DNA of 64,000 nucleotides from Nepenthes gracilis (lineage: Eukaryota > Streptophyta > Magnoliopsida > Caryophyllales > Nepenthaceae). The notes beneath the pieces are model-generated. The model was not told the DNA's origin, searched no databases, and saw nothing but the letters and a program-made list of their open reading frames with translations. A program made the translations under genes and the position numbers. The stretch covers positions 1,178,001 through 1,242,000 of the forward strand of contig BSYO01000031.1 in the NCBI GenBank assembly GCA_033239525.1. The letters are read 5' to 3'. Below are positions 46,785 through 58,470 of this stretch, piece by piece (the first letter of the stretch is position 1; each line of letters opens with the position of its first letter).

Positions 46785-47132
46785 TATTAAGCATTTTTAG
46801 TTTATATTAAACTTAGTGTTAGCATCAGTAAGTCCGATGAATTCATTGGTTGGCCAGTGTTTAGGTGATACTGGTAATTAGTATTTTTGATTATATTAGA
46901 TTTGTAGCAATCAAGTTTTGTTTAGTATATAGTTAATGTTTTAATTGATAAAAAATGGCCTCTAAATTTCCTAAGTTACATAGAGGAAATAATTCAAAAT
47001 AATAAAATTCAATGACTAATTTAAAAAAGTCTGTAACTATCCCAACATCAAATGATTAGTCAAAATGGAATGCAAAACAGCTAGAGCCATTAACTATTGA
47101 TGACTTCATACTACTGTTCCATTGTTAGACAT
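46785..47132 (+). other. Older AT-rich host sequence between G2 and the copia element
   Basis: It continues the sequence cut by G2 at 38,576 and is itself cut by the copia insertion, resuming at 53,550. A short plus-strand frame MASKFPKLHRGNNSK begins at 46,955 and soon ends. It might be the gag start of the copia-like element suggested at 38,221-38,576. The family is not recognised. Confidence 0.35.
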
Positions 47133-47137
47133 CTATG

Positions 47138-47632
47138 TACGGACTTCAGCCCAAATTAACTGAGTCGGCCCATGAAGCCGATCGAGCCGCCAAGCCAGTG
47201 ATCCGAGCCGTGAAGTCGGCTTATTCGAGCCGGATCTGAGTAGAATTCGAGCCGCAGACTGGTTTCGTCCTCTTCATCTTCCTCGATCGATTTGTAACCT
47301 TCTGGCGTTTAACTCAGTTAATTACTGAAGCATTAGTGGTCCATTAAGTGATGATAACTCTCTCATTAAGTCAATTAATCAATTTTGGCCGGTTTGAGTA
47401 CAAAACCCTCGGTTGAGGCGAGTGATGGTTTCGCCTATAAATTGAGCATTCTAGCTTTGTCCCTGGCACCCAACTCAAGCATTGCACCATCTAAAGGAGT
47501 GAAGGAGTGTCCAGAAGCACGGAACCCGTCCGAATCCAAAGTTAAAAAACGGAGCACAAAAAATGGCCGGAGGTATAAAATCGATTCTAAATTCCGCTTT
47601 AGTGGTTATTTTAGCCACATCAATGTCTAACA
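47138..47632 (+). mobile_element. Copia 5' LTR
   Basis: It runs TACGGACTTCAGCCC to CAATGTCTAACA. TATAAAT at 47,436-47,442 is the likely TATA box, about 195 bp before the LTR end. A GC-rich stretch with repeated GAGCCG motifs (47,160-47,260) lies upstream. Confidence 0.9.
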
Positions 47633-47634
47633 TT

Positions 47635-47650
47635 TGGTATCAGAGAAAGG
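47635..47650 (+). other. Copia primer binding site (tRNA-iMet)
   Basis: TGGTATCAGAGAAAGG lies two bases after the LTR end. Twelve bases match the tRNA-iMet 3' end complement. Confidence 0.9.
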
Positions 47651-48777
47651 CTTCAACTTTGCCTTTACTGTTTTGTATATTTTTGATTTTTCTCGAAATT
47701 GAAAAAACCTAAATTCATCGTTTTTTTAAAGATTCGGTTCGAACGAGCACTGAAAATCGATGGGAAATTTAATTTTCAAAATTTTCATATATTTTTCATC
47801 ATTTATGGTGTTCGTATGGTGTTGTTTGAATCGGGTCTGGAATTTGGGTCGAGTCCGTCATTGTCGGGTTCTGGCGAAACTGACGAAGGTAGACGAGACT
47901 TGAACGGCATCATTTTTTGTTTCGGTAGTAATAAACGTCGTTGTTTTTGGCTTCGGTTTTGAGTTTCTGAACGACGTCGTTTCGTGAAAACGTATTCGAT
48001 TATAAAACGACGTCATTCTGTTACAGTGTTTATAATTAAAAAAATTAATTATCGGTATGTTAGGCCGATTTCGGTTGCGGCCCAGAAGTTACGAATGCGG
48101 CCCAGTACAGTTCTGGCCCGTTACTGTAGCAGAATGGCAAAATAAAATTTCGGACGCTACTGGTGGGAATCGAACTAGGGACGCGTCGTGGGAAAACGGC
48201 GGCGTTTCACTGCTGCGCTGCTGAGTGCCTTGCGTTCATTTCCGCATTTAAATTTCATTTATACGTTTATACAGTTTTTTTATATTATATCTATACATAT
48301 GTATTTATATATATATATATATATATATAATTATATAATTATATTATTATATATAAAGTGTAAAATATAATATCCAGAATATAATTATATATATGTATAA
48401 AAAAATATCTAATGATTAAAATAATTTAATTAATTAGGGATCAGCCACAGCACCCGTAATTAATAAAATTATTTTTAAATATTACGTGTGGTATAAAGAC
48501 ATAAATTATGGTAATTATTTTTGATATAATAAAATTTATTCCACAGAAAATTTTATTATATTAAATTAATTAATCAGGATGAAATGTTAAATTATTTTTC
48601 TTAATTTACCCACAGGGATTAAGAATGGAATATAATTTGATAGTTTTATCATAAAATTGGACATGAATCTATTGGAATTAAAATTTAGCCCACGGATAAT
48701 TTTTTTATCTATTGATTCATGATGTATGTTTTACATTGGTAAAATATAATTCTGTAATTTGTTAGCCTCAATTTTGG
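47651..48777 (+). other. Copia leader between primer site and gag
   Basis: About 1.1 kb with short open frames (47,699-47,962, 48,188-48,370) that match nothing. It holds repeated AACGACGTC(G/A)T motifs (47,970-48,015), a tRNA-like segment, and an AT microsatellite at 48,306-48,328. The gag start is probably decayed in its last part. Confidence 0.6.
48161..48230 (-). other. tRNA-like segment in the copia leader
   Basis: The minus strand reads TAGTTCGATTCCCACCA, which looks like a T-arm with B-box (GTTCGATTC) and a CCA-like end. About 40 bp before it CAGCGCAGCAGTG resembles a D-arm and A-box. The middle CGCCGTTTTCCCACGACG could be an anticodon arm. A complete cloverleaf is not evident. It could be a tRNA-derived SINE head, or chance. 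Confidence 0.35.
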
Positions 48778-49923
48778 ATGTTAAGTATGTATTTATTTAT
48801 TTACAATGAGAGAATTATTTTTTACTTAGGGTGGCTGGATATCGATTATACTATCCGAAAAGATGAACCATCGGCTCTTACCCTTACCAGCACTTCGGAT
48901 GAGGTAACTCTTTATGAACGCTGGGAGCGATCTAATCGCCTCAGCTTAATGTTCATAAAGACAAAAATTTCTGTTGTTATTCGTGGTTCTGTCGACCAGT
49001 ATAATAATGTGCAAAATTTACTGAAGGCAATTGATGAACAATTTGTGACTTCAGATAAGGCACTTGCAAGCACCCTAATAATGAAGTTTTCATCTATTAG
49101 GCTCACCAGTGTTAAGGGTGTGTGTGAGCACATAATGTAGATGAGGGATCCTGCAGCTCAATTAAAAAGCTTAGAGGTGGAAATGTCTAAACCTTTCATT
49201 GTGCACTATATATTGAATTCGCTTTCACCACAATATGGGCCTTTTAAAATCTTTTATAACACACATAAGGATAAATGGTCAATAAATGAACTCATGACCA
49301 TGTGTATTCAAGAGGAAGGAAGGCTCGTGATGGAGCAAAGTGAGAGTGTATACATGTCAAAGGAAGAAAGGTTCAAGACGCCGGCCAAACCAAAGGGGAA
49401 AGGTAAAGTACCTCCCAAATCTGATATCTAGAAGGAGTCCAAATGCTTTTTCTGTAAAAAGAAGGGATACGTAAAGAAGGATTGTTTCAAGTATCAAAAT
49501 TGGCTTGAAAAGAAAGGTAATCTATTTTCTTTTATATGTTATGAATTTAATATGGTTAATGTTGCACATATCACATGGTGGATTGACTCTAGTTCTACAA
49601 TTCATATTTCAAATTTCTTACAGGGCTTGCAAAACCTAAGGAAACCAGTGGGCAGTGAACAATACATCTTCTCTGGAAACAAGATGCGTTCACATGTAGA
49701 GGCCGTTGGCACATGCAGTTTAATTTTGAGTAGTGGTTTTATTTTGATATTGGAAAAGACCTTTTATATTCCAAATTTTTCTATAAATTTGATTTCTGTT
49801 TCAAGATTTGTGCCATATGGATATTCCTTTATATTTTCAGACTCATTATTCAGTTTATATTATAAGTCTGATATTGTTAGGAATGGTACACTGTCTGATG
49901 GTCTTTATTATTTAAATTTATAA
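48778..49923 (+). pseudogene. Copia gag and protease
   Basis: One frame with TAG stops at 49,138 and 49,429. Gag (UBN2 type) reads LYERWERSNRLSLMFIKTKI, KALASTLIMKFSSI, MRDPAAQLKSLEVEMSKPF and YGPFKI. The zinc knuckle CFFCKKKGYVKKDC has its His replaced by Tyr. Protease follows with WWIDSSSTIHISN, where copia normally has DSG. The IPNFSINLISVSRF segment is the start of the pre-integrase region. The N-terminal 40-60 gag residues are not readable. Confidence 0.85.
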
Positions 49924-51008
49924 AACAATACTTTTTTCAATACTGTGCATGCTAATACTGGAATTAAAAGATGTGTTATGAATGAATATTCCTCGATGTT
50001 GTGGCATAGGAGATTGGGACATATCTCCATTGATAGAATCAAAAGATTGGTAAATGATGGAGTACTTAGTATTCTAGATTTTACTAATTTTAAAACTTGT
50101 GTGGACTGTATTAAAGAAAAGCAGACTAACAAGATTAAGAAAAATGCCAAGAGGAGTTCGGACATATTAGAGATCATATATACTGACATTTATAATCCTG
50201 ATATAGACTCATATGACCCAAAATATTTCATCACATTTATTGATGATTTCTCACGATATATGTATCTCTACTTGCTTCATAATAAATATGAAGCCTTAGA
50301 TGCTTTTAAATTATTTAAAGTAGAAGTAGAGAAATAATCTGAAAAAAATATCAAAATTGTGAGATCAGATAGAGGTGGAGAGTATTATGGTAAATATACT
50401 GAAGATGGACAAATGCCTGATCCATTTGTAAAGTTTATTCAAGAATATGAGATTGTTGCTCAATATATTATGCCTGGTTCTCCGGACCAAAATAGTGTAG
50501 CAGAAAGAAGAAACCGAACATTATTGGACATGGTGAGGAGTATGCTTAGTAACTTTGAACTTCTAAAATCTTTGTGGAGTGAAGCTCTTAAATGGCGGTG
50601 TATATATTAAATCGGGCCCCAACAAAAGCCGTTCCAAAAACTCCTTTTGAGTTATGGAAATGTTGAAAATCGAGTTTGCAACATGTACGCGTATGGAGAT
50701 GCCCATCTGAAGTAAGAATTTATAACCCACATGAGAAGAAATTAGACCCAAGGATTATAAGTGGACATTTCATTGGATATGCTGAATGGTCTAAGGGATA
50801 CAGATTTTACTGTCCATCTCACACCACTAGGATTGTGGAATCAAGAAATGTAAAATTTTTTGAGAATGATTTAATGAGTAGGAGAAAACGATCAAGAACT
50901 GATTATTTGGATTCTCAACCATCCATTTCAGATGATAGGTTGATTGTTATACACAACACCCCTCAAGATCAATCTGGTGTTGAACAACCAATCAATGTCA
51001 TTCCATAA
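49924..51008 (+). pseudogene. Copia integrase
   Basis: The pre-integrase zinc finger reads LWHRRLGHISIDRIKRLVND and CVDCIKEKQ (HHCC). The core has YTDIYNP, FIDDFSRYMYLYLL and VRSDRGGEYYG, then MPGSPDQNSVAERRNRTLLD, which preserve the D, D and E residues. Stops lie at 49,921 and 50,335. A frameshift at about 50,595 moves into FELWKC and VWRCPSEVRIYNPHEKKLDP, GYAEWSKGYRFY, the C-terminal part. Confidence 0.9.
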
Positions 51009-52760
51009 AATATTGATCCTATTCCAGTTGACCATGAAATTCAGGATTTATATGAAATAATTGTACAACATATTCCTGTTGAGGATGGTGATAAAATATT
51101 AAGAAGGTCTTCTAGAATGAGAAAGTCAGCAATCCCTAGTGATTATATTGTATATCTGAAAGAGTCTGACTACAATGTGGGAGCTGAAAATGATCCTGAA
51201 ACGTTTTCACAAGTCATGAGTTGTAATGAATCACAATTATGGTACAATGCCATGAAAGAAGAGATAAGTTTAATGAGTAGCAATGGAGTTTGGGATCTTG
51301 TTGAATTGCCTAAAGGGGCGAAAGCCATATGGTGTAAATCGGTCTTTAAAACAAAGAAAGACTCATTAGGCAATATCGAAAGATATAAGACAAGACTCGT
51401 TGCTAAGGGATATACTCAGAAAGAAGGAATTGATTACAAGGAGACTTTTTCTCCTGTATCTAAAAAGGACTCTTTTCGTATAATTTTGGTATTGGTTGCT
51501 CATTTTGATATGGAATTATAACAAATGGATGTGAAAACAGTATTTTTAAATGGTGATCTAAAAAAGAGGTTTACATGAAACGACCAGAAGGATTTTCCTC
51601 TAGTGATAGTGAGCAATTGGTATGCAAATTAAAGAAGTCTATATATAGATTGAAACAACCATCCCGTCAATGGTATTTGAAATTTGATAAAATTATCTTT
51701 TCATTTGATTTTGAAGAGAATATTTTGGATCAATGTATATACCAAAAGGTCAGTGGGAGTAAGACTTGTTTCCTTGTCTTATATGTGGATGATATTTTAC
51801 TTGCATCCAATGATAAAGGGTTGTTGTATGAGGTAAAATAATTTCTCTCTAAAAATTTTGAAATGAAGGATATGAGTGATGCATCTTATGTAATTGGTAT
51901 AAAGATACATCGAGACAGACCGCGTTGTGTTCTGGGTTTGTCCCAAGAGACCTATATTAATAAGGTTTTAGAGAGATTTCGGATGAAAGATTGTTCACCA
52001 AGTGTAGCACCCATTGTGAAGGGTGATAGGCTCAATTTGAGCCAATGCCCGAAAAACGATTTGGAACGGGAACAGATCAAGAACATTCCGTATGTTTCCG
52101 TTGTTAGGAGTTTGATGCATGCTCAAATATGTACAAGACCTGACATAGATTTATAGTTAGAATGTTGGAAAGATTTCAGAGTAATCCAGGAATTAAATAC
52201 TGAAAAGCTACCAAGAAAGTCATGAGGTATCTTCAAGGTACCAAAGACTACATGCTTACATATAGACGGACTGACAATCTGAAAGTTTTGAGGTACTCCG
52301 ATTCAGACTTCGCTGGATGCGTTGATTCACGTAAATCACATCCGGTTACATATTTTTATTTGTCATTTATGTTGTATCCTGGCGGAGTGCAAAGCAAACT
52401 TTCATTGCTACTTCCACTATGAAGGCCGAGTTCGTTGCTTGTTTCGAGGCTACAAAGCATGGTGTATGGATGAGGAATTTCATGTCTAGGCTTAGAGTGG
52501 TTGATTCTATCTCAAGACCATTAAAGATATTTTGCGATAATTCAGCTACTATTTTCCTGACTAAAAATAATAAAAGTAGCAGTCGAAGTAAACAAATCGA
52601 CATTCAATTTTTAGCCATAAAGGAGCGCATCAAAGGAAAGGAAATTGCTATTGAGCATATCAGCACTGAATTGATGATCTCTGATCCTTTGACAAAAGAC
52701 ATGCCACCATTGAGGTTCAAGGATCTTGTAATTGAAATGGGATTGAGTTCCATTTTATAA
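51009..52760 (+). pseudogene. Copia reverse transcriptase and RNase H
   Basis: RT starts around ESQLWYNAMKEEISLMSSNG and continues WCKSVFKTKKDSLGNIERYK, GYTQKEGIDYKETFSPV. After a frameshift near 51,565 come EGFSSSDSEQLVCKLKKSIY and CFLVLYVDDILLASND, the catalytic site. RTRPDI-like TRPDIDL ends it. After two more shifts RNase H gives RYSDSDFAGCVDSRKS, KAEFVACFEATKHGVW and FCDNSATIFLTKN, with catalytic D, E and D. It ends DPLTKDMPPLRFKD. Confidence 0.9.
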
Positions 52761-53037
52761 TTTTTATTGTATAGACAATGATGTTGTAAATTCTTATTTT
52801 ATTGTTGTGAAATTGTGTACACATTAATTGAATAGAGAATATCATTAAGTTGGACAAAGAATAAATATAGGGTTTATTCATAAAGTAAAGTTACGGGATG
52901 ACTTGAAAAATATAATATATTGTAATACATGGAAGATATTACTCATTATTAGAGGACTTATCGCCATGATTAGTATATTTGTTTCTTAAGTTTGAGAATT
53001 GATAAGTTTTGTTATCACATCAAGTTAAACATGGACC

Positions 53038-53048
53038 AAGTGGGAGAA
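53038..53048 (+). other. Copia polypurine tract
   Basis: AAGTGGGAGAA directly precedes the 3' LTR. The stretch 52,761-53,037 before it is non-coding 3' UTR. Confidence 0.8.
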
Positions 53049-53544
53049 TATGGGTTTCAGCCCAAATTAACTGAGTCGGCCCATGAAGCCGATCGAGCCG
53101 CCAAGCCAGTGAGCCGAGCCGTGAAGTCAGCTTATTCAAGCCGGATCTGAGCCGAATTGGAGCTGCAGACTGGTTTCATCCTCTTCATCTTCCTTGATCG
53201 ATTTGTAACCTTCTGACGTTTAACTCAATTAATTACTGAAGTATTAGTGGTCCATTAAGTGATGATAACTCTCCCATTAAGTCAATTAATTAATTTTTGA
53301 CCGGTTTGAGTACAAAACGCTCGGTTGAGGTGAGTGATGATTTTTCCTATAAATTGAGCATTCTGCCTTTGTCCCTAGCACCCAACTCAAGCATTACACC
53401 ATCTAAAGGAGTGAAGGAGTGTCCAGAAGCACGGAGCCCGTTCGAATCCAAAGTTCGAAAACAGAGCACGTAAAATAGCTGGAGGTATAAAGTCGATTCT
53501 AAATTTTGTTTTAGTGGTTGTTTTAGCCACATCAATGTCTAACA
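53049..53544 (+). mobile_element. Copia 3' LTR
   Basis: It runs TATGGGTTTCAGCCC to CAATGTCTAACA and matches the 5' LTR over its whole length with about 8-9% differences and one or two single-base indels. Confidence 0.9.
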
Positions 53545-53549
53545 CTATG

Positions 53550-54259
53550 GAGATTCTATTAGCTACAATAGCACCATTCGCTATAGAAATTTCACTAGTA
53601 ATAATACATAGTAGAGATTTTATTATTAATATTGAAGAGATTTAAGACAACTTAACTTTTGATAAAAGAAAAGATAGACATGACATCCACTTATTGCTAT
53701 CTTCCATCACTCCATAATCAATGGATGAGATTCAATGAGGATTCAAGGGCTACAATTGAAGGCCCAAGGTTACATAAGGGAAGGCAAGCTGAAGAAGCGG
53801 CATTGCTCATTACATCAGAAAACCTTTTGTAAAGAACTCCAGCTTTCCTAAGCTTTTCTGCTTCCCAACTTTCTATTTTTCTTCAACATTCTTGTATTTC
53901 ATTTCCTTCCTAAACCTTTGTATCTATTTCTTACAACTATAATCAATTTGTAAGACTCTATTTATTTATCAATGTAAGAATTATTCAAATTTTAGAGTAA
54001 TTTTTTACTCTTTTTGTTAGTATTTTATTCTGATATTTTTGATTTATTATCTCTTGGGTTTCTTTTATAAAAGAATGATTATATCATAATCCATTTCTCA
54101 GTCTCCGTGTAATATGCCTTGAAATTTAGGATAGATCAATTTATTGGACATTTGACAGAATGATTTCATTATATTTCAATAATTTTTAAGTAAAAATTAT
54201 TACATACTTAGTATTTACTGATAAAATAGTAATTTCAACGGTTAGGAATTGAATTAAGT
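53550..54259. other. Continuation of older host sequence after the copia element
   Basis: AT-rich. The run TTTTTACTCTTTTTGTTAGT and ATTTTTGATTTATTATCTC (about 54,003-54,050) resembles 38,465-38,520. This suggests both ends of an older copia-like element. No motif otherwise. Confidence 0.35.
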
Positions 54260-54540
54260 TGTAACATTCGATTTTTTAATTAATTTAATTTGATATTATT
54301 AATTTATTTTGGATTAATTATAAATATTTATATAATAAAAATCTGAAGAAAAGTTCTAGAATGGTACCACTTCCTCTTTCATGTCCCCTTACCGCTTCTA
54401 AACAATTGGTGAGGTTATTCTATCATAATTAATTAGTTTAGTTAATATCTTGCTTTATAATATTTCAAGACTAAAAATGAGATTGATAAAATTTTTTAAA
54501 ATCTAGCAAGTCTGCACACCAAATGTACCCTAAAAATTAT
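54260..54540 (+). mobile_element. Family D gypsy LTR, 5' fragment
   Basis: TGTAACATTCGATTTTTTAA and the following TTTGATATTATTAATTTATT match the start of the LTR at 22,523. It fades near 54,540 where family E sequence begins. Confidence 0.5.
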
Positions 54541-56160
54541 ATGTCGACAATCATATCACGGGATCCAATATATTACATTATCAAGTGATTGGAATTTCCA
54601 ACAATAACTTGATTCTTAACATTCATAAGGACAAGTATCTTATTGATATTAAAATATTCACAAAATTATAACTCAACTACTAAAATTAATATCCAACATA
54701 CAGAACCAACAAAATTGTCACAACAGTTATATATCACAACTCATTATCCAAATAAAATTATACATCCTAAACTAATATCTTCGGTATAGTACAATATCCG
54801 ATCATTTTCAACTACAAATTTGAATTTTCCTTGAGTAGCTTCGTCAGCAACCTTCTCAATCTACAAGTATATCCCAAGCCTACTAATTTGAAGGGATTTA
54901 CAAAGAAAATAAAAATAAGAATGAGACAAATATTTAACAAGACATATAATTTATCTCAAAATTATACAGGAAGGAATATGATCAAATTTTAGATATAAGA
55001 TCAAAAAATTTTCATAATAATCATGTATAATTTCAAATGGATAACTCAATTTCTTATTTTAATAAATACACTATGAAAATATGCTCAAATCATATTACTT
55101 ATTATGAACCTAGGGCCAGTAGGGTCTCATTGACAAATCAATGAATAATCAAAACTTGATTTATATTTATTTCATATACCAATGGCTTTACGCTACTGTT
55201 TAAGATCTATAAATGTGTCGTTATATATATAATCCTATAGATGGGGTTAAATAGTGCATTCACACCGCAAATGATACCACAATAATATGCTAAAATATAT
55301 CATAACATATCATCGCTAATTTCTTACAATAGTCCATACATAATAGAAAAAAAAGCTACAAAAATATAAATAGTCTTTTATATTTTCTCCTATCAGAAAA
55401 AATATCCTTAGTCATTTCTCAAATTAGCAAGTTTTCTTTTAAATTCTTTTAAATACTTTTTATGCAGTATCTTAAATTTCTAGAAGAACTTAAATGTGCA
55501 TAATTTAAAACTTGCAAATGCTACATTATAAAATTTTTCAACAAGTGATTTATTTGTAGCAAAAATATGCAAAAAATATTAGAATTTTGTAGTTTCAACC
55601 TTTTATTTTAATTATTAAGAATGTAGGGACAATTCATAATAATTTCAAGGCACTTTAAGCATATATTTAAAGATTTAGAGAAAGTTAGAAAATAATATAT
55701 GAAAATCAAAATATATAAGGGTATTAAACCAAATTTCAAAATATGCATGAATGAAAAATTCAAGAACTTACTTGTTAACATAATATATATAAATTTAGGA
55801 CAATAATTTTATAAAATTTATAAAGAATGGGAATGAAAGTCCATGTATATGGAGTACAATCAGTTTAGTTACGTAAATATGACAAGTATGAATACTTCGA
55901 ATAATAAATACTTAATGAAGTGGAGAAAAATTAGTAATAAATGAAAGAGATTTAGGATATACTTATCTTACTTTTAATTTTACAAAAAATCTTTATCGGA
56001 TTCACTTTGAATGTACTCCTCTAACATTTTCTCTCTCTCTCTTTCTCTTCTCTTAAAAATTTAGTAAAAATGACTGAAAATCAGTCAAACATGACTTTTA
56101 TAAAAAATTAGTAAATGTGCGCCTGTCAGATGTGCATTGGGCAGTGCTACAAAATATTAT
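54541..56160 (-). mobile_element. Family E gypsy LTR, second copy
   Basis: It matches 18,800-22,500 in order (GTATATCCCAAGCCTACTAA, ATATGCTCAAATCATATTAC, GGCTTTACGCTACTG, a CT-rich leader at 56,025-56,060). It is unoccupied at the B2 insertion point (55,146-55,150). It is cut at 56,161 by element F in the GC-rich block. Confidence 0.65.
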
Positions 56161-58470
56161 TGTAATGTACCGATTTTTGAATATCATAATTGCGAGTAAT
56201 TAAAGTAATATGATCAAATTTGAGCTTAATTCATGTGAAAAAAATTAAGTTTTGAGACCGTGAAATGAATCGACGAGGTAAGCCCGTCGGTCGCTCGAGT
56301 GCCTGGGACGGACGCTAGAAACAAGATGGGCGTGCTGCCCAGGATTTAAAACCCGTGAGGGTTTTGCTTCATCATTTTTTAGGGCTTTCCACATCAAGGA
56401 GAGAGAGTGTGTGTGAAGGAGAAGAGAGAGAGAAGAGATCGATGCTCTTAGGTTTGAATCCAACTTGGAGCTAATTAGAAAAGTGATAGATCGGGTCGAG
56501 ACAAGTACACTCATATCCTTTTCTCCCATTTGTTTGCACTTTTATTCTGTTTTTTTAGAATATTCTCATTCCAATACCTGATTAAATTTATAATTTATGA
56601 AACTTATGACTTGAATATGTACATATGTTGATTTCATATCCGATTTATTAGTTTTGATCGGTTTTCAAACGTGGAACCCTAAACCCGCACCTCGAACGAT
56701 TTTACCCATCTATTTTGGGATTTGTGTATGATTTGGCTTTAGCAAATCATTACCCATGTGTTAAATATGATCATTTATCGATTGGATATCTGATTTGTGA
56801 AATTTGTGCGGTATTTCGTACCCAGAAATCCCAACCCACGCCCCTCTTTGGTTTTACCAAAATTAATTGTAATTTATACATTATTTAACTTTAGAAATTC
56901 ATAACCCTATTTTTATGGATGTAGGTACTCTGTATATTGGTAATTTTGCACATAGATTTTATATATTTTAATTTATGTATCCCAAAAATATTATCGGACA
57001 TGAATGGTGATATTTAACTGCATAAATGTTAAAAATGTTATCTTGTATATACTCTAAAAATTACCTTATATACATTTATAAAGGGATTTATTGTCCGAAA
57101 GCTCTAAAATTTTATTTGGCTCATTACAATAAGAATCTCTTACATGTTCCAAATTTCACGATGATTTATACATGTATTATGGATATATTAATTTTGGTAT
57201 GTTCTAAAAATCATATCATGAACCGTTTGTAAAAGAATTATCATTTGGAAGCTTTAAAATTCTATTTGGCTTAATGTGAAAAGAATTTCCTAATTCTTTT
57301 AAGCTCCAAAGGAAATTATGCATGTATTTAAGATCACGTGAGTAGTTAAACTCACGAAGACATGGAAATATGTATCAAAATAAACTTTTTTGAAAAAATA
57401 ATCAATGAGGGATATTCTGCAATTAAATGATAGACCTATGAACCGTTTTCTAGTAGAGTAGGAATGAAGGACTTATGTACCATTCTCTAATAGAGCGGAA
57501 ACGAAGGATTGATAGGCTTAAGAACAGAATTCCCTAAGAAAATAAGGAACTAAAAACTTGAACTGAGGAAATTCATCATATAGTATATTTTGACATATCG
57601 TAGTATATTGTAGTGAAAGGTCATTGTCTGCTTTGGTGTCACGTGTGGCTATGGCCCCATTTATTGGGATTGTATTTACACGGCTCACATGTGAGTCTTG
57701 AATAGGAAGAGATGACTTTTGATTATGTAGGAGTAAATATAATCTAGGGTACGATCGACCGCTCATTTAATTAGTAAGGCCTATTGGCGCTGATCCTCAA
57801 CGAAATAAATTTTCGGTATGATTTGATGATTAAGAAAAGGAGAAAAAATGAATTAAAGAAATTTGGAATGAATTATAAAAGCATTATTTTCTTAATCATG
57901 TTTTATGATCTCATATACATCTCTGTTCCCTCCTACCTGCATTATTATAATTCTGATTATGAACTTGCATGTTCCTTGTCATATATGTGTCTTATTGAGT
58001 TATTTGTTCACCCTTATTACTTTCTTTCCTCAAATGAGCATGTGTCACACTCGATGAGACGGTGTAGAGGATTTGAGTTGGTTAGGCTTTACGACGTGGA
58101 AGATGATATTGTGAACTTAGTTTTGTAGTTTTATAACTCTCTGATGGAGTAGTTTGTATATTTTAAGATGGGATTGTATACTGACATATGTGATAATAAT
58201 AATAATAATAATAATATATATGTAGTATAGTTTTCACTGTATTGATGAATGCATATGCTTTGGTACCTGGTGGTATCTTGTCTGAACCGACGTCATACCG
58301 GAGTTATGTTGTTAGTACCACGTGTTCTAGGTACTTTTGGATCCTGTGTTTTGTATTTTGTGGATTATTTGGTTGTTGTACAGGGATTTATATAGGTTTT
58401 ATCTTAGACCGATGATCGTATTACAGTCGAAACTCTATAAAATTTTTAGTTGAAAATACGGTACATCACA
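56161..58470 (+). mobile_element. 5' LTR of gypsy element F (2.3 kb)
   Basis: It starts TGTAATGTACCG and ends GTACATCACA beside the primer site. The first 1 kb matches 61,487-62,528. It contains a GC-rich block (56,270-56,345), a TATA-like ATTTAAAACCC (56,344), a GA-rich leader and an ATA microsatellite (58,192-58,217). The frame 57,784-58,128 lies in the LTR and matches no family. Confidence 0.8.
58192..58217. repeat. AAT microsatellite
   Basis: About eight AAT units followed by ATATATAT, within the F 5' LTR. Confidence 0.9.

Larger units (their letters stand above)
47138..53544 (+). mobile_element. Complete Ty1/copia element, inactive, target duplication CTATG
   Basis: The two LTRs (47,138-47,632 and 53,049-53,544) differ at about 42 of 495 positions by hand count, mostly transitions. 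CTATG lies on both sides (47,133-47,137 and 53,545-53,549). The order gag, protease, integrase, RT, RNase H is that of copia. Both LTRs begin TA and end CA. The polyprotein contains several stops and at least four frameshifts. Confidence 0.9.

Noticed and set aside
48306..48370. Centromeric or telomeric repeat
   Set aside because: It is a plain AT microsatellite; no telomere-type TTTAGGG array or long satellite monomer was seen in the window.
57784..58128. 114-codon plus-strand frame with hydrophobic stretches
   Set aside because: It lies in the F 5' LTR downstream of the microsatellite-free part, and shows no domain. LTR sequence of this type is non-coding.
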